A stretch of DNA of 64,000 bases, taken from Marivita sp051859345. Its GTDB lineage: Bacteria; Pseudomonadota; Alphaproteobacteria; Rhodobacterales; Rhodobacteraceae. Location: the NCBI RefSeq assembly GCF_051859345.1, contig NZ_JBHYFV010000007.1, positions 1 to 64,000 on the forward strand, read 5' to 3'. Numbering within the stretch: position 1 is the first letter of the stretch; each line of letters begins with the position of its first letter. This document shows positions 1 through 7,786 of this stretch, piece after piece. The notes beneath the pieces were generated by a model. That model was not told where the DNA came from, did not search any database, and saw nothing but the letters and a program-made list of their open reading frames with translations. Both the position numbers and the translations under genes were made by a program.

Positions 1-220
1 CGATGACGCTTGCCTTTGCGTCAGAAAACGGCGCTATATTCCCTTGTTTCCGGTGCAAGGGGCGAAATTCGCCGCGCATTTTCGAAAAGACTGGGGCAGG
101 GTGTAGCAATTCCCGCGCATTTGACCTCTGTTGAACGTAGAAACCGATTTCTTAGGCTTGCTATTCCGCCAATTCCTGCAGATTATCGCGCGGTCAATCT
201 AGGAAGGTGGTCTAAACTCC

Positions 221-421
221 ATGCAGGTCAGTGTTCGCGACAACAATGTCGATCAGGCTCTTCGGGTTCTAAAGAAAAAGCTTCAGCGTGAAGGCGTTTT
301 TCGGGAAATGAAGCTCAAGCAACATTTCGAGAAACCATCAGAGAAAAACGCACGCCAGAAAGCCGAAGCGATCCGTCGCGCCCGCAAACTTGCGCGGAAG
401 AAACTGGAACGCGAAGGGTGA
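221..421 (+). CDS. rpsU: 30S ribosomal protein bS21
   Basis: Small ribosomal subunit protein bS21, which sits near the anti-Shine-Dalgarno end of 16S rRNA and helps translation initiation. The 66-residue length, the N-terminal MQVSVRDNN and the very basic C-terminal helix (RRARKLARKK) are family hallmarks. The start is set by the purine-rich AGGAAGGTG about 11 bases upstream. It appears monocistronic, with a strong terminator 30 bases after the stop. I see no supportable gene in positions 1-220 and no convincing -35/-10 pair. Confidence 0.96.
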   Translation: MQVSVRDNNVDQALRVLKKKLQREGVFREMKLKQHFEKPSEKNARQKAEAIRRARKLARKKLEREG

Positions 422-450
422 TGTAATTCAGCCGTTGCTGCCAAAGACCA

Positions 451-482
451 AAACCCCCGTTGGCTGATCGCTGCGGGGGTTT
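451..482 (+). terminator. rho-independent terminator after rpsU
   Basis: AAACCCCCG pairs perfectly with CGGGGGTTT across a 14-base loop. A T-rich stretch (GATGTTTT) follows. It lies 30 bases downstream of the rpsU stop. Confidence 0.85.
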
Positions 483-621
483 GATGTTTTCCTGAAGGCT
501 GTACGTTCAGGATTTTCAGGGTTCGCTGATCCTTGATGTTTTTCGAGTGGGACGCGCAGGTTTGCCGTCCTTTTTTTGTGCACAGGACGGGCCGCGATCT
601 GGTCGAACGGCCTGACCTTTT

Positions 622-2283
622 TCAGCTGGGGCCCCCGATGCTGCGCGGGCGGGCAAGGCGGCTTTTGAGAAGATCGCCGGTTTCTTCTGCGATAGGGTAG
701 GCAACATAGGTCAGGGCAGCGTTGATCTGTTTGAGCACCCGCAGCGTTTCCTGATGGATGTTGGTTGTCTCGATGCTCGCCGTGGCGCCCGGCTGAAGGC
801 GCTTGAGATGGCGTTCCTGCAATTTCTGCTCTTCAATCCTGATCCGGTCTTTTTCGGCCACAAGTTGGCGCGCGGCTTCTGCGTCGCCGGTGGTCAGCAC
901 GCTGAGCGCCAACTGTCCGTTGGTGACAATCTGGTCATGGAAGTTCTCGATATCGGCAAGGCCTTCTTCAGAGAACGTGATAGCCTCGTCCGACATTTTC
1001 TTGGCCAGCGCGACAAGATTGACGGCGATCCGGTCTGCGGCCTCTTCCAGGCTGTTGGCCATGGCGACAATTTCCAGCGTCTTCTTTTCCTGTGACGGAT
1101 GAATGTTGCCTTCGCGCAGACGCGAAACGTAAATCTTGGTTTCGAAATGCATGCGGTCGATGTCGTCTTCGCGTCTTGCGATGATGCGGGCCTGTTCCGG
1201 ATCCCAATTGCGAAACAGCTGCATGACCGGCACAAGAATGGCCTGGACTGTTTCTGACATGCGCAACAGTTCACGCTGTGCGCAGGCAAGCGCCAAGGGC
1301 GGATGATCAAGCGCCGCTGGATCAAGCGCCGACAGGGATTCGGTTTCGGCATCCGTGTGCCGGGGCAGGACGCGGTCGGCCAAACTGGTCAGCACCCCGA
1401 CAAACGGCAAGGTCAGTAACAGAAGTGTCGCATTGAGCAGGATGTGAAGCGTGATGGCCTGTTGCCCCGCGCCGGTTCCGAGCATGGCGATGTCGGCGGT
1501 GCCGCTCAGGAGCAGCGCAAGAAAAACAACCGTCACGCTGCCACGCGCGACAAGGTTTCCAAGGACAAACAGACGGGCCGGACGTTCGGTCGACCAGAGA
1601 AGGGCAAAGGGGATTACCGCACCCCCAAGGTTCGCGCCGATGACAAGTGCGGCTGCGACCGGTGCCGCTATCAGCCCCGTCGCGGCAAAGGTGGCAAAGG
1701 TCAATACCGCAGCCAGGCTTGAATGCATGGCCCAGGTCAAAAGGGCTCCAAGCGCGTAGGCGCTAACAAGGTCATCCTGAAAATAGGCGGCAATGCTTTG
1801 GATAATGGCGTTTTCACCGATTGGTGACGTGGCCTCGCGGATCATCCCCAGCGAAATGAAGACTAGCGCGAAGCCGATGATGATACGGCCAACTTGCTTG
1901 GTCTTGCGGCTCTTGGCCTTGAGGAAGGCCGCGACTCCGAACAACAAGGCAAACGGGATCAGAGTCTGGACCGGCAGAACAAGCACCTGGGTCATCAGCG
2001 CAGAACCAAGCTCTGCCCCCAGAACCAGCGCCAGGGCGGAATGTGGCGCAAGCATGCCGGACACCGTAAAGCCCGCGCCGATCAGGGAAACAGCTGTCGC
2101 GCTTTGCATCACCATTGCGGCCAGTCCGCCACCGGCCGCAGCCGACAAGGAGTTGCCGGAAAGGCTTTTCAGGCCGTTTTTCAATTCAGGCATGAAGCCA
2201 CGCTCCACCCCCGTTCTGATCAGGCGGGTCGACCAGAGCAGAAGCGCGACCGCAGCCGCAAGATGTGCGGCAAGAATAATCAT
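622..2283 (-). CDS. Na/Pi cotransporter family protein with PhoU-like domain
   Basis: Inner-membrane sodium/phosphate transporter of the NptA/YjbB type. The N-terminal half (about residues 1-310) is a string of hydrophobic helices with the duplicated family signature: QSATA at 60-64 and the related HSSLA near 187-191. The C-terminal part (about 340-545) is helical and charged like PhoU (EEAADRIAVNLVALAKK). Family members move phosphate with sodium, and E. coli YjbB has been linked to phosphate export. It is transcribed away from the DeoR-type regulator and the organophosphate importer operon, which suggests a role in phosphate balance when phosphorylated substrates are consumed. Direction of transport is inference. 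Confidence 0.88.
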   Translation of the reverse strand: MIILAAHLAAAVALLLWSTRLIRTGVERGFMPELKNGLKSLSGNSLSAAAGGGLAAMVMQSATAVSLIGAGFTVSGMLAPHSALALVLGAELGSALMTQVLVLPVQTLIPFALLFGVAAFLKAKSRKTKQVGRIIIGFALVFISLGMIREATSPIGENAIIQSIAAYFQDDLVSAYALGALLTWAMHSSLAAVLTFATFAATGLIAAPVAAALVIGANLGGAVIPFALLWSTERPARLFVLGNLVARGSVTVVFLALLLSGTADIAMLGTGAGQQAITLHILLNATLLLLTLPFVGVLTSLADRVLPRHTDAETESLSALDPAALDHPPLALACAQRELLRMSETVQAILVPVMQLFRNWDPEQARIIARREDDIDRMHFETKIYVSRLREGNIHPSQEKKTLEIVAMANSLEEAADRIAVNLVALAKKMSDEAITFSEEGLADIENFHDQIVTNGQLALSVLTTGDAEAARQLVAEKDRIRIEEQKLQERHLKRLQPGATASIETTNIHQETLRVLKQINAALTYVAYPIAEETGDLLKSRLARPRSIGGPS

Positions 2284-2452
2284 GCGTGGTCACCCGTTGT
2301 TGCAAAAAGCCGATACATGGTTTGTGACGTGCCCCGTTTTTTATTGGTGTTTGGAAATTTTTGACCACTTGAGTGCGGTTAGTGCAACAAAAATAATTGC
2401 AAAATGCCAGAAAGACCACAAAACTGAGTCCGAGATCGAGTCGGAGCCTTGA

Positions 2453-3268
2453 ATGTCGAATACCGAAACACGGGATGACAGTGCGGAGAAAGGTATGGGC
2501 CGACTCAAGAAATCTGACCGTCGTCGCCAGATCCTGCTGGAACTCAAACTGCGCCCCCATGTCCGCATCAGCGAACTTGCGCGACGGTTCAACGTATCCA
2601 CGGAAACCGTGCGTCGGGACTTGGATGCGCTGTCTGATGATGGTCTGATTTCCCGCGCGCATGGCGGCGCTTCGGCACCTGCGCAAGGGCATTACCCAAA
2701 CTTGGATGAAAGAACCAGTGCGCGGATCGAGGAACGCGAGCGGATTGGACTGAAGGCTGCCGAAATGGTTCAGGATGGCGAGACCGTGATGATCGATTCC
2801 GGCTCTACCACGATCCAGATGGCGCGCGCGCTTGCGTTCCGGGGAACGCCTTGCACTGTCATTACGAATTCGATCCCGGTCGCCATGACCATCGGGTATG
2901 GGGTGTCCGAGGTCCTGCTTTGCCCAGGCGAATATCTGGCTGCGGAGTCTGCCGTTATTGGGACCGAGACATTGGAGTTCCTGTCCAGGTTCAATGTGGA
3001 CAGGTGCATGATCGGCGCATCGGGCCTGTCGCCCGAGGGACCGTCAGAGACTGTTCGCGGGTTTGCGGCGGTCAAGCGGATGATGCTGAGCCGCGCTGCA
3101 AAGAGGCACTTGTTGATTGACTCCCACAAGTTCGGGCGGAAAGGTTTGGCCCATGTGGGAGAGTTGGCGGACCTCAATTCCGTCATTGTCGATGCACGCC
3201 CGAAGGGGGAGCTTTTGGCGGCGTTGGGCGGAGCGGAGGTTGACATCGTCATCGCGACATCGGGATGA
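2453..3268 (+). CDS. DeoR/GlpR-family transcriptional regulator
   Basis: A 271-residue DeoR-family repressor. The N-terminal winged helix-turn-helix (about residues 22-75) carries the diagnostic recognition helix VSTETVRRDLDAL followed by GLISRAHGG. The C-terminal sugar-phosphate sensor domain has the DSGST effector-loop motif and a closing IVDARP segment. This family usually senses phosphorylated sugars or glycerol 3-phosphate. The gene is first in the same direction as phnDCE-ugpBAEC, 50 bases before phnD, so it probably regulates that operon and perhaps the divergent Na/Pi gene. The 169-base divergent intergenic region shows no recognisable operator. Start chosen at the ATG with GGAG just upstream; an in-frame ATG 14 codons later is possible. 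Confidence 0.9.
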   Translation: MSNTETRDDSAEKGMGRLKKSDRRRQILLELKLRPHVRISELARRFNVSTETVRRDLDALSDDGLISRAHGGASAPAQGHYPNLDERTSARIEERERIGLKAAEMVQDGETVMIDSGSTTIQMARALAFRGTPCTVITNSIPVAMTIGYGVSEVLLCPGEYLAAESAVIGTETLEFLSRFNVDRCMIGASGLSPEGPSETVRGFAAVKRMMLSRAAKRHLLIDSHKFGRKGLAHVGELADLNSVIVDARPKGELLAALGGAEVDIVIATSG

Positions 3269-3318
3269 ATTGAGAATTATAGCGGTGCGAAAAACCGCGT
3301 GACTGGGAGGAAGAAAAC

Positions 3319-4293
3319 ATGAAACTTGATATCAAACTTTTGCTGGGGGCATCAGCCATTGCGCTTATGTCGCTTAGCGGCACCGCATCGGCACAGGATT
3401 GCCCGCGCGGCGATCTGGATCAGCGCTTCTGCGATGCCGACGGCGACCTGATTGCCGATATTCCCACAGATCCGGCGGACCAAATCGACCCGGACACCCT
3501 GATTTTCGCCTACACCCCGGTTGAAGATCCGGCCGTCTACAAGACAGCATGGTCTGATTTTCTGGACCACCTGATGGCGGAAACCGGCAAGGACGTGGTG
3601 TTTTTCCCGGTCCAGAACAACGCCGCCCAGATCGAGGCGATGCGGTCGGGACGTCTTCACATTGCGGGCTTCAACACCGGGTCAAACCCATTGGCCGTGA
3701 ACTGCGCGGGCTTCCGTCCGTTCACCATCATGGCGTCCAAAGACGGCAACTTCGGCTATGAGATGGAAATCATCACCTATCCGGGTTCGGGCATCGAAGA
3801 GGTGCCGGATCTCAAGGGCAAACAGCTTGCCTTTACCGCACCGACATCGAATTCCGGGTTCAAGGCCCCCAGCGCCATCCTGAAAAGCGAATTCGGTCTG
3901 GAAGCCGAGACCGATTTCGAACCGGTCTATTCAGGCAAGCACGACAACTCGATCCTTGGTGTTGCGAACAAGGATTATGATGCTGCGGCAATCGCCAACT
4001 CGGTCAAGTCGCGCATGATCAGCCGGGATGTGATCAAGGAAGAAGACGTGATCACGATCTACAAGTCGCAGACTTTCCCGACCACCGGCTTTGGTGTGGT
4101 CTACAACCTCAAGCCCGAACTTCAGGACCAGATCCGCAACGCGTTCCTCAATTTCGAATGGGAAGGCACGTCGCTTCAGGCTGAGTTCGAAAAGTCGAAT
4201 GAAGGCCAGTTCCTCGAGATGACCTATCAGGAATTCTGGGACGTGATCCGCAAGATCGACGCGGCCAACGGCGTATCCTACGCCTGCGAGTGA
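3319..4293 (+). CDS. phnD: phosphonate-type ABC transporter substrate-binding protein
   Basis: Periplasmic binding protein of the PhnD family, which captures phosphonates, phosphite or related oxyanions. A Sec signal peptide ends near SGTASA (about residue 25). The mature N-terminus contains two cysteines and an acidic DADGDLIAD loop that resembles a calcium-binding repeat. The core starts at IFAYTPVEDP, and TAPTSNSGF around residue 173 corresponds to the anion-binding loop of the family. A strong GGGAGGAAG ribosome site precedes the ATG. First gene of the importer, followed by phnC after a hairpin. The ligand cannot be read from sequence. Confidence 0.88.
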   Translation: MKLDIKLLLGASAIALMSLSGTASAQDCPRGDLDQRFCDADGDLIADIPTDPADQIDPDTLIFAYTPVEDPAVYKTAWSDFLDHLMAETGKDVVFFPVQNNAAQIEAMRSGRLHIAGFNTGSNPLAVNCAGFRPFTIMASKDGNFGYEMEIITYPGSGIEEVPDLKGKQLAFTAPTSNSGFKAPSAILKSEFGLEAETDFEPVYSGKHDNSILGVANKDYDAAAIANSVKSRMISRDVIKEEDVITIYKSQTFPTTGFGVVYNLKPELQDQIRNAFLNFEWEGTSLQAEFEKSNEGQFLEMTYQEFWDVIRKIDAANGVSYACE

Positions 4294-4309
4294 TCAACCC
4301 TTGATAAGG

Positions 4310-4328
4310 CAGGCCCGTCATGGGCCTG
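4310..4328 (+). other. intercistronic hairpin phnD/phnC
   Basis: CAGGCCC (4310-4316) and GGGCCTG (4322-4328) form a perfect 7-bp stem with a 5-base loop, 17 bases after the phnD stop. No T-run follows, so it is more likely an mRNA-stabilising or processing element that keeps the binding protein more abundant than the permease than a full terminator. Confidence 0.6.
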
Positions 4329-4355
4329 TCACACTGCCGCGTTAGGGGCTTACTT

Positions 4356-5153
4356 ATGCTGCGCCTTCAAAAGCTTACAAAAACATACAAGACGGGCGAC
4401 CAGGCCTTGAAGGACATCGACCTCGATGTGCCGAAAGGACAGGTGCTTGCTTTGATCGGGCCGTCCGGCGCGGGCAAATCGACCATGATCCGCTGCATCA
4501 ACCGTCTGGTTGAACCGACCAGCGGTGCGGTCCTTCTGGATGATACGGACCTGACAAAGCTTGGGGCCGGGGCGTTGCGCCGTGCCCGCCGCGAGATGGG
4601 CATGATCTTTCAGGAATACGCGTTGGTCGAACGACTGACCGTCATGGAAAACGTCCTGTCCGGCCGGTTGGGATATGTTGGTTTTTGGCGCAGTTTCCTG
4701 CGGCGTTATCCGCAATCGGATGTGGACGAGGCGTTTCGCCTTCTGGACCGCGTCGGGCTCTTGCACATGGCTGACAAACGCGCGGACGAATTGTCGGGTG
4801 GTCAGCGTCAAAGGGTTGGTATTTGCCGGGCGTTGATCCAGAACCCAAAGCTTTTGCTGGTGGACGAGCCGACAGCGTCGCTCGATCCCAAGACCAGCCG
4901 CCAGATCATGCGACTGATCACCGAACTGTGTCTCGAACGCGGTCTTGCGGCGATCATCAACATTCATGACGTGGCACTGGCGCAAATGTTTGTGCCGCGC
5001 ATCGTGGGGCTGCGCTTTGGTGAAATCGTGTTCGACGGGGTGCCAAATGCGCTTACACCCGAAAAGCTGACCGAGATTTACGGCGAGGAAGACTGGGAAG
5101 CGACCATTGAAGCGGTCGAAGAAGAAGAAGAAGAGATCGAGGCCGCAGAATGA
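4356..5153 (+). CDS. phnC: phosphonate-type ABC transporter ATP-binding protein
   Basis: Cytoplasmic ATPase of the PhnCDE importer. Walker A GPSGAGKST, signature LSGGQRQRVG and Walker B LLLVDEPTASLD are intact, with a switch histidine in NIHDVALA. I start it at 4356 (MLRLQKLTKTY), which has AGGGGC in front; an in-frame ATG 36 bases upstream would add residues foreign to the family. The C-terminus has an unusual acidic tail (EEEEEEIEAAE). It overlaps phnE by ATGA, indicating translational coupling. Confidence 0.9.
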   Translation: MLRLQKLTKTYKTGDQALKDIDLDVPKGQVLALIGPSGAGKSTMIRCINRLVEPTSGAVLLDDTDLTKLGAGALRRARREMGMIFQEYALVERLTVMENVLSGRLGYVGFWRSFLRRYPQSDVDEAFRLLDRVGLLHMADKRADELSGGQRQRVGICRALIQNPKLLLVDEPTASLDPKTSRQIMRLITELCLERGLAAIINIHDVALAQMFVPRIVGLRFGEIVFDGVPNALTPEKLTEIYGEEDWEATIEAVEEEEEEIEAAE

Positions 5154-5965
5154 GCCATCGCGAGCTTGACGACATGTTGGGGAAGGGGTGGCGCAAGCCG
5201 CATTTCGTACGGAACCCGCTTTTGCGCTGGGGGCTGATCGCAGGCTTCGTCGCCTATCTGATCGCAGCCTTCATGACCATCGAGGTGGATTGGGGCCGCG
5301 TCTACGACGGGCTGGATCGCGGATGGCAGTTTGTCCTGGCCTTTACCAAACCGGATTTCGTGAGCCGCGCGAGCGACATCTGGGAAGGCTTGCTGGAAAG
5401 TATCGTGATGACGGTCGCGGCCTCTGTGGTTGGCATCCTGATCTCGATTCCGATCGGCCTTGGCGCGGCGCGCAATATTGCACCGCTTCCGGTCTATGTG
5501 ATCTGTCGCGGCATCGTTGCCATCAGTCGGGCGCTACAGGAAATCATCGTTGCGATCCTTCTGGTGGCGATCTTTGGTTTTGGACCGCTTGCCGGGTTCC
5601 TGACCCTGTCGTTTGCGACGATTGGCTTTCTGTCCAAGCTGTTGGCCGAGGACATTGAATCGATGGACAAGACACAGGCCGAGGCGATCCGCGCGTCGGG
5701 AGCGCGCTGGATGCAATGGATCAACTACGGGGTCCAACCCCAGGTGATGCCACGGCTTGTCGGGCTGTCGATTTACCGGATCGACATCAACTTCCGGGAA
5801 AGCGCGATCCTTGGTCTTGTGGGTGCGGGGGGCATTGGTGCCACGCTCAACACGGCGTTTGACCGCTACGAATATGACACGGCGGCGGCCATCCTGATCC
5901 TGATTATCGTGATCGTGATGGCGCTTGAGTACCTGTCCGGTGTCATTCGGGCGAGGGTGCAATAA
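5150..5965 (+). CDS. phnE: phosphonate-type ABC transporter permease (first copy)
   Basis: Inner-membrane permease of the importer, 271 residues, with about six hydrophobic helices. The cytoplasmic coupling region EAIRASGARWMQWINYGVQP is the EAA loop typical of PhnE, and the following GAGGIG segment is conserved in the family. It starts inside the end of phnC and its stop overlaps the ATG of the second permease by one base, so the two permeases are made together and probably form a heterodimeric channel. Confidence 0.9.
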   Translation: MSHRELDDMLGKGWRKPHFVRNPLLRWGLIAGFVAYLIAAFMTIEVDWGRVYDGLDRGWQFVLAFTKPDFVSRASDIWEGLLESIVMTVAASVVGILISIPIGLGAARNIAPLPVYVICRGIVAISRALQEIIVAILLVAIFGFGPLAGFLTLSFATIGFLSKLLAEDIESMDKTQAEAIRASGARWMQWINYGVQPQVMPRLVGLSIYRIDINFRESAILGLVGAGGIGATLNTAFDRYEYDTAAAILILIIVIVMALEYLSGVIRARVQ

Positions 5966-6780
5966 TGCCGGTGCTTGAAAAAGAAGGCGCTCAGGTCTGG
6001 CGCAAGCGAACAACAAATGAAACTCTTGTGCGCTGGTTTGGCTGGCTTGTCGGGGTGGCGATCTTTGCCGTCTGTTGGCAGCGGATTTCGGAATCGACGA
6101 CGTGGTTCTTTGTCTGGGACGCTCCGCGTATCGCCAATGACATCTGGACCCGCGCCACGCCGCCGCGATGGGAATACATCACCCAACTGGGCCGTCCGAT
6201 CTGGGACACGTTGAACATCGCGACTCTGGGCACGCTGATTGCGCTGTTCCTGGCCGTGCCCGTGGCGTTTCTGGCGGCGCGCAACACCACGCCATCGGCG
6301 CTGATCGTTCGGCCGATTGCCTTGCTGATCATCGTGTCGACCCGGTCCATCAATTCGCTGATCTGGGCCTTGCTGCTTATCGCGATCATCGGGCCAGGCG
6401 TTTTTGCCGGGGTCATCGCAATCGCCATCCGGTCCATCGGGTTCTGTGCCAAGCTTTTGTACGAGGCGATCGAGGAAATCGACCAATCTCAGGTTGAGGC
6501 TATTACAGCCACCGGCGCGTCACGCTGGCAAGTCATGGCCTACGGGATCGTTCCGCAGATCCTGCCCGCTTTTGCAGGCGTCGCGGTGTTCCGTTGGGAC
6601 ATCAACATCCGCGAGTCGACCGTTCTGGGTCTGGTGGGTGCCGGCGGCATCGGTTTGCAGCTTTCATCATCGCTCAATGTTCTGGCGTGGCCGCAGGTCA
6701 GCCTGATCCTGCTTGTCATTCTGGCCGCTGTCGTCATCAGCGAATGGGTTTCGGCCAAGGTGCGGGGGGCGATCATTTGA
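5965..6780 (+). CDS. phnE: phosphonate-type ABC transporter permease (second copy)
   Basis: A second PhnE-family permease of the same length (271 residues) as its neighbour, sharing the EAA loop (EAITATGASRWQVMAYGIVPQ region), the RESTVLGLVGAGGIG segment and the overall helix pattern. Paired PhnE genes occur in several phosphonate and phosphite systems. The TAATG junction with phnE and a TTGA overlap with the hydrolase downstream place it in the middle of a tightly coupled operon. Confidence 0.9.
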   Translation: MPVLEKEGAQVWRKRTTNETLVRWFGWLVGVAIFAVCWQRISESTTWFFVWDAPRIANDIWTRATPPRWEYITQLGRPIWDTLNIATLGTLIALFLAVPVAFLAARNTTPSALIVRPIALLIIVSTRSINSLIWALLLIAIIGPGVFAGVIAIAIRSIGFCAKLLYEAIEEIDQSQVEAITATGASRWQVMAYGIVPQILPAFAGVAVFRWDINIRESTVLGLVGAGGIGLQLSSSLNVLAWPQVSLILLVILAAVVISEWVSAKVRGAII

Positions 6781-7682
6781 CGGCGCTTTCGACGGAAACG
6801 GCCTTTGCGGCCTACGAAGCGGTGCGACATCGCTTACCGTCCCTTTTGCCCACAGAGGCGGGATACCGGCGGGCTGCGACTCTGGAAGACATTGCTGACG
6901 AATTCGATGTCTTCCTGCTGGATGCATTTGGTGTTCTGAACATAGGTGAAGCCGCGATCCCCGGCACGCGAGAGCGTATCGAGGGCTTCAGGTCAGCGGG
7001 CAAACGTGTTCTGGTAGTGTCCAACGCTGCCGGTTTTCCGCATGCCGCGCTGATGGAAAAGTACTCTCGGCTTGGGTATGACTTTGCCCCGGAAGACGTG
7101 ATTACAAGCCGGGTCACATTGCTTGCTGGGCTGGACGGGCGTCGTGATCTTCATTGGGGTCTGATGGCCACGCGCAGCACCGGGTTGCGTGATCTGGAAG
7201 AGCTCAACATCACCTATCTGGAAGAAGACCCAGAGGATTACAATCGCGTCGAAGGGTTCCTGCTTGTCGGCAGTGCTGCGTGGACGGAAGACCGCCAGGC
7301 TCTTTTGGAAGCGGCGCTGAAACAGCGGGCGCGCCCGGTTCTTGTCGGCAACCCGGACATTGTCGCCCCGCGCGAAACCGGGTTCTCTGTCGAACCGGGC
7401 CACTTTGCGCACCGGCTGGCGGATTGCACCGGGATTGCGCCCGAATTCTATGGAAAACCGTTTCCCGACATCTTCGATCTTGCGTTCAAGAGGCTTGGCC
7501 CGATTGACCACTCGCGGGTACTGATGGTCGGTGATAGTCTGCACACCGATATTCTGGGTGCGCGGACGGTGGGCATCGCGTCAGCCCTGGTGGCGCAATA
7601 CGGATTTTTTGCGGGACACGATGCCGAAAAGGCCGTCATGGCCACTGGCATCTTTCCCGATTTCATCGTGGAGCGGCCATGA
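6777..7682 (+). CDS. HAD-superfamily class IIA-type hydrolase
   Basis: A 301-residue haloacid-dehalogenase-fold hydrolase resembling the class IIA group. Motif I is LLDAFGVLN with nucleophile D49, but the usual second aspartate two residues later is F51. Motif II serine S82 (VVSNAAG), lysine K227 (YGKPFPD) and the acidic motif GDSLHTD (D253, D258) are present. I use the TTG at 6777: it overlaps the phnE stop as TTGA, has GGGGGG upstream and gives the expected N-terminus, whereas the longer frame runs back through phnE. Its place between two organophosphorus importers suggests it acts on an imported phosphorylated compound or its product. The substrate is unknown. Confidence 0.85.
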   Translation: MTALSTETAFAAYEAVRHRLPSLLPTEAGYRRAATLEDIADEFDVFLLDAFGVLNIGEAAIPGTRERIEGFRSAGKRVLVVSNAAGFPHAALMEKYSRLGYDFAPEDVITSRVTLLAGLDGRRDLHWGLMATRSTGLRDLEELNITYLEEDPEDYNRVEGFLLVGSAAWTEDRQALLEAALKQRARPVLVGNPDIVAPRETGFSVEPGHFAHRLADCTGIAPEFYGKPFPDIFDLAFKRLGPIDHSRVLMVGDSLHTDILGARTVGIASALVAQYGFFAGHDAEKAVMATGIFPDFIVERP

Positions 7683-7786
7683 CCCAGATCGTTGCCGCCC
7701 GCGCTGTGAAGCGCGTCAGGAATGCGCTTGAGACCACCGTGGCTATTCAGCCAAAAAAGTTCAGCCAAAGAGGGAGAACAACATGA
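7679..7786 (+). CDS. candidate 35-residue ORF bridging the hydrolase and ugpB
   Basis: An open frame from ATG 7679 (overlapping the hydrolase stop as ATGA) to a TGA that overlaps the ugpB ATG as ATGA. The product would be short and basic (MTQIVAARAVKRVRNALETT at the start) and matches no family I know. The exact fit between two genes suggests translational coupling or a leader peptide, but chance is possible. The GAGGGAGAAC ribosome site of ugpB lies inside it, and it contains the hairpin at 7700-7715. Confidence 0.35.
   Translation: MTQIVAARAVKRVRNALETTVAIQPKKFSQRGRTT
7700..7715 (+). other. GNRA-loop hairpin between hydrolase gene and ugpB
   Basis: CGCGCT and AGCGCG form a perfect 6-bp stem closed by GTGA, a GNRA-class tetraloop. 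It sits 68 bases before the ugpB start and inside the small bridging frame. No T-run follows. Likely an mRNA-processing or stability element at the boundary between the phn-type and ugp-type halves of the operon. Confidence 0.45.

Noticed and set aside
10..291. 93-codon frame across the rpsU leader and start
   Set aside because: Overlaps rpsU in another frame and lacks coding character.
565..592. CCGTCC/GGACGG inverted repeat after the Na/Pi gene
   Set aside because: The loop is long and no T-run follows on the minus strand, so it is not a convincing terminator.
2284..3318. PhoB boxes before the phosphorus importer genes
   Set aside because: No pair of CTGTCAT-like repeats at the right spacing is visible upstream of the regulator or phnD; phosphate control therefore not claimed.
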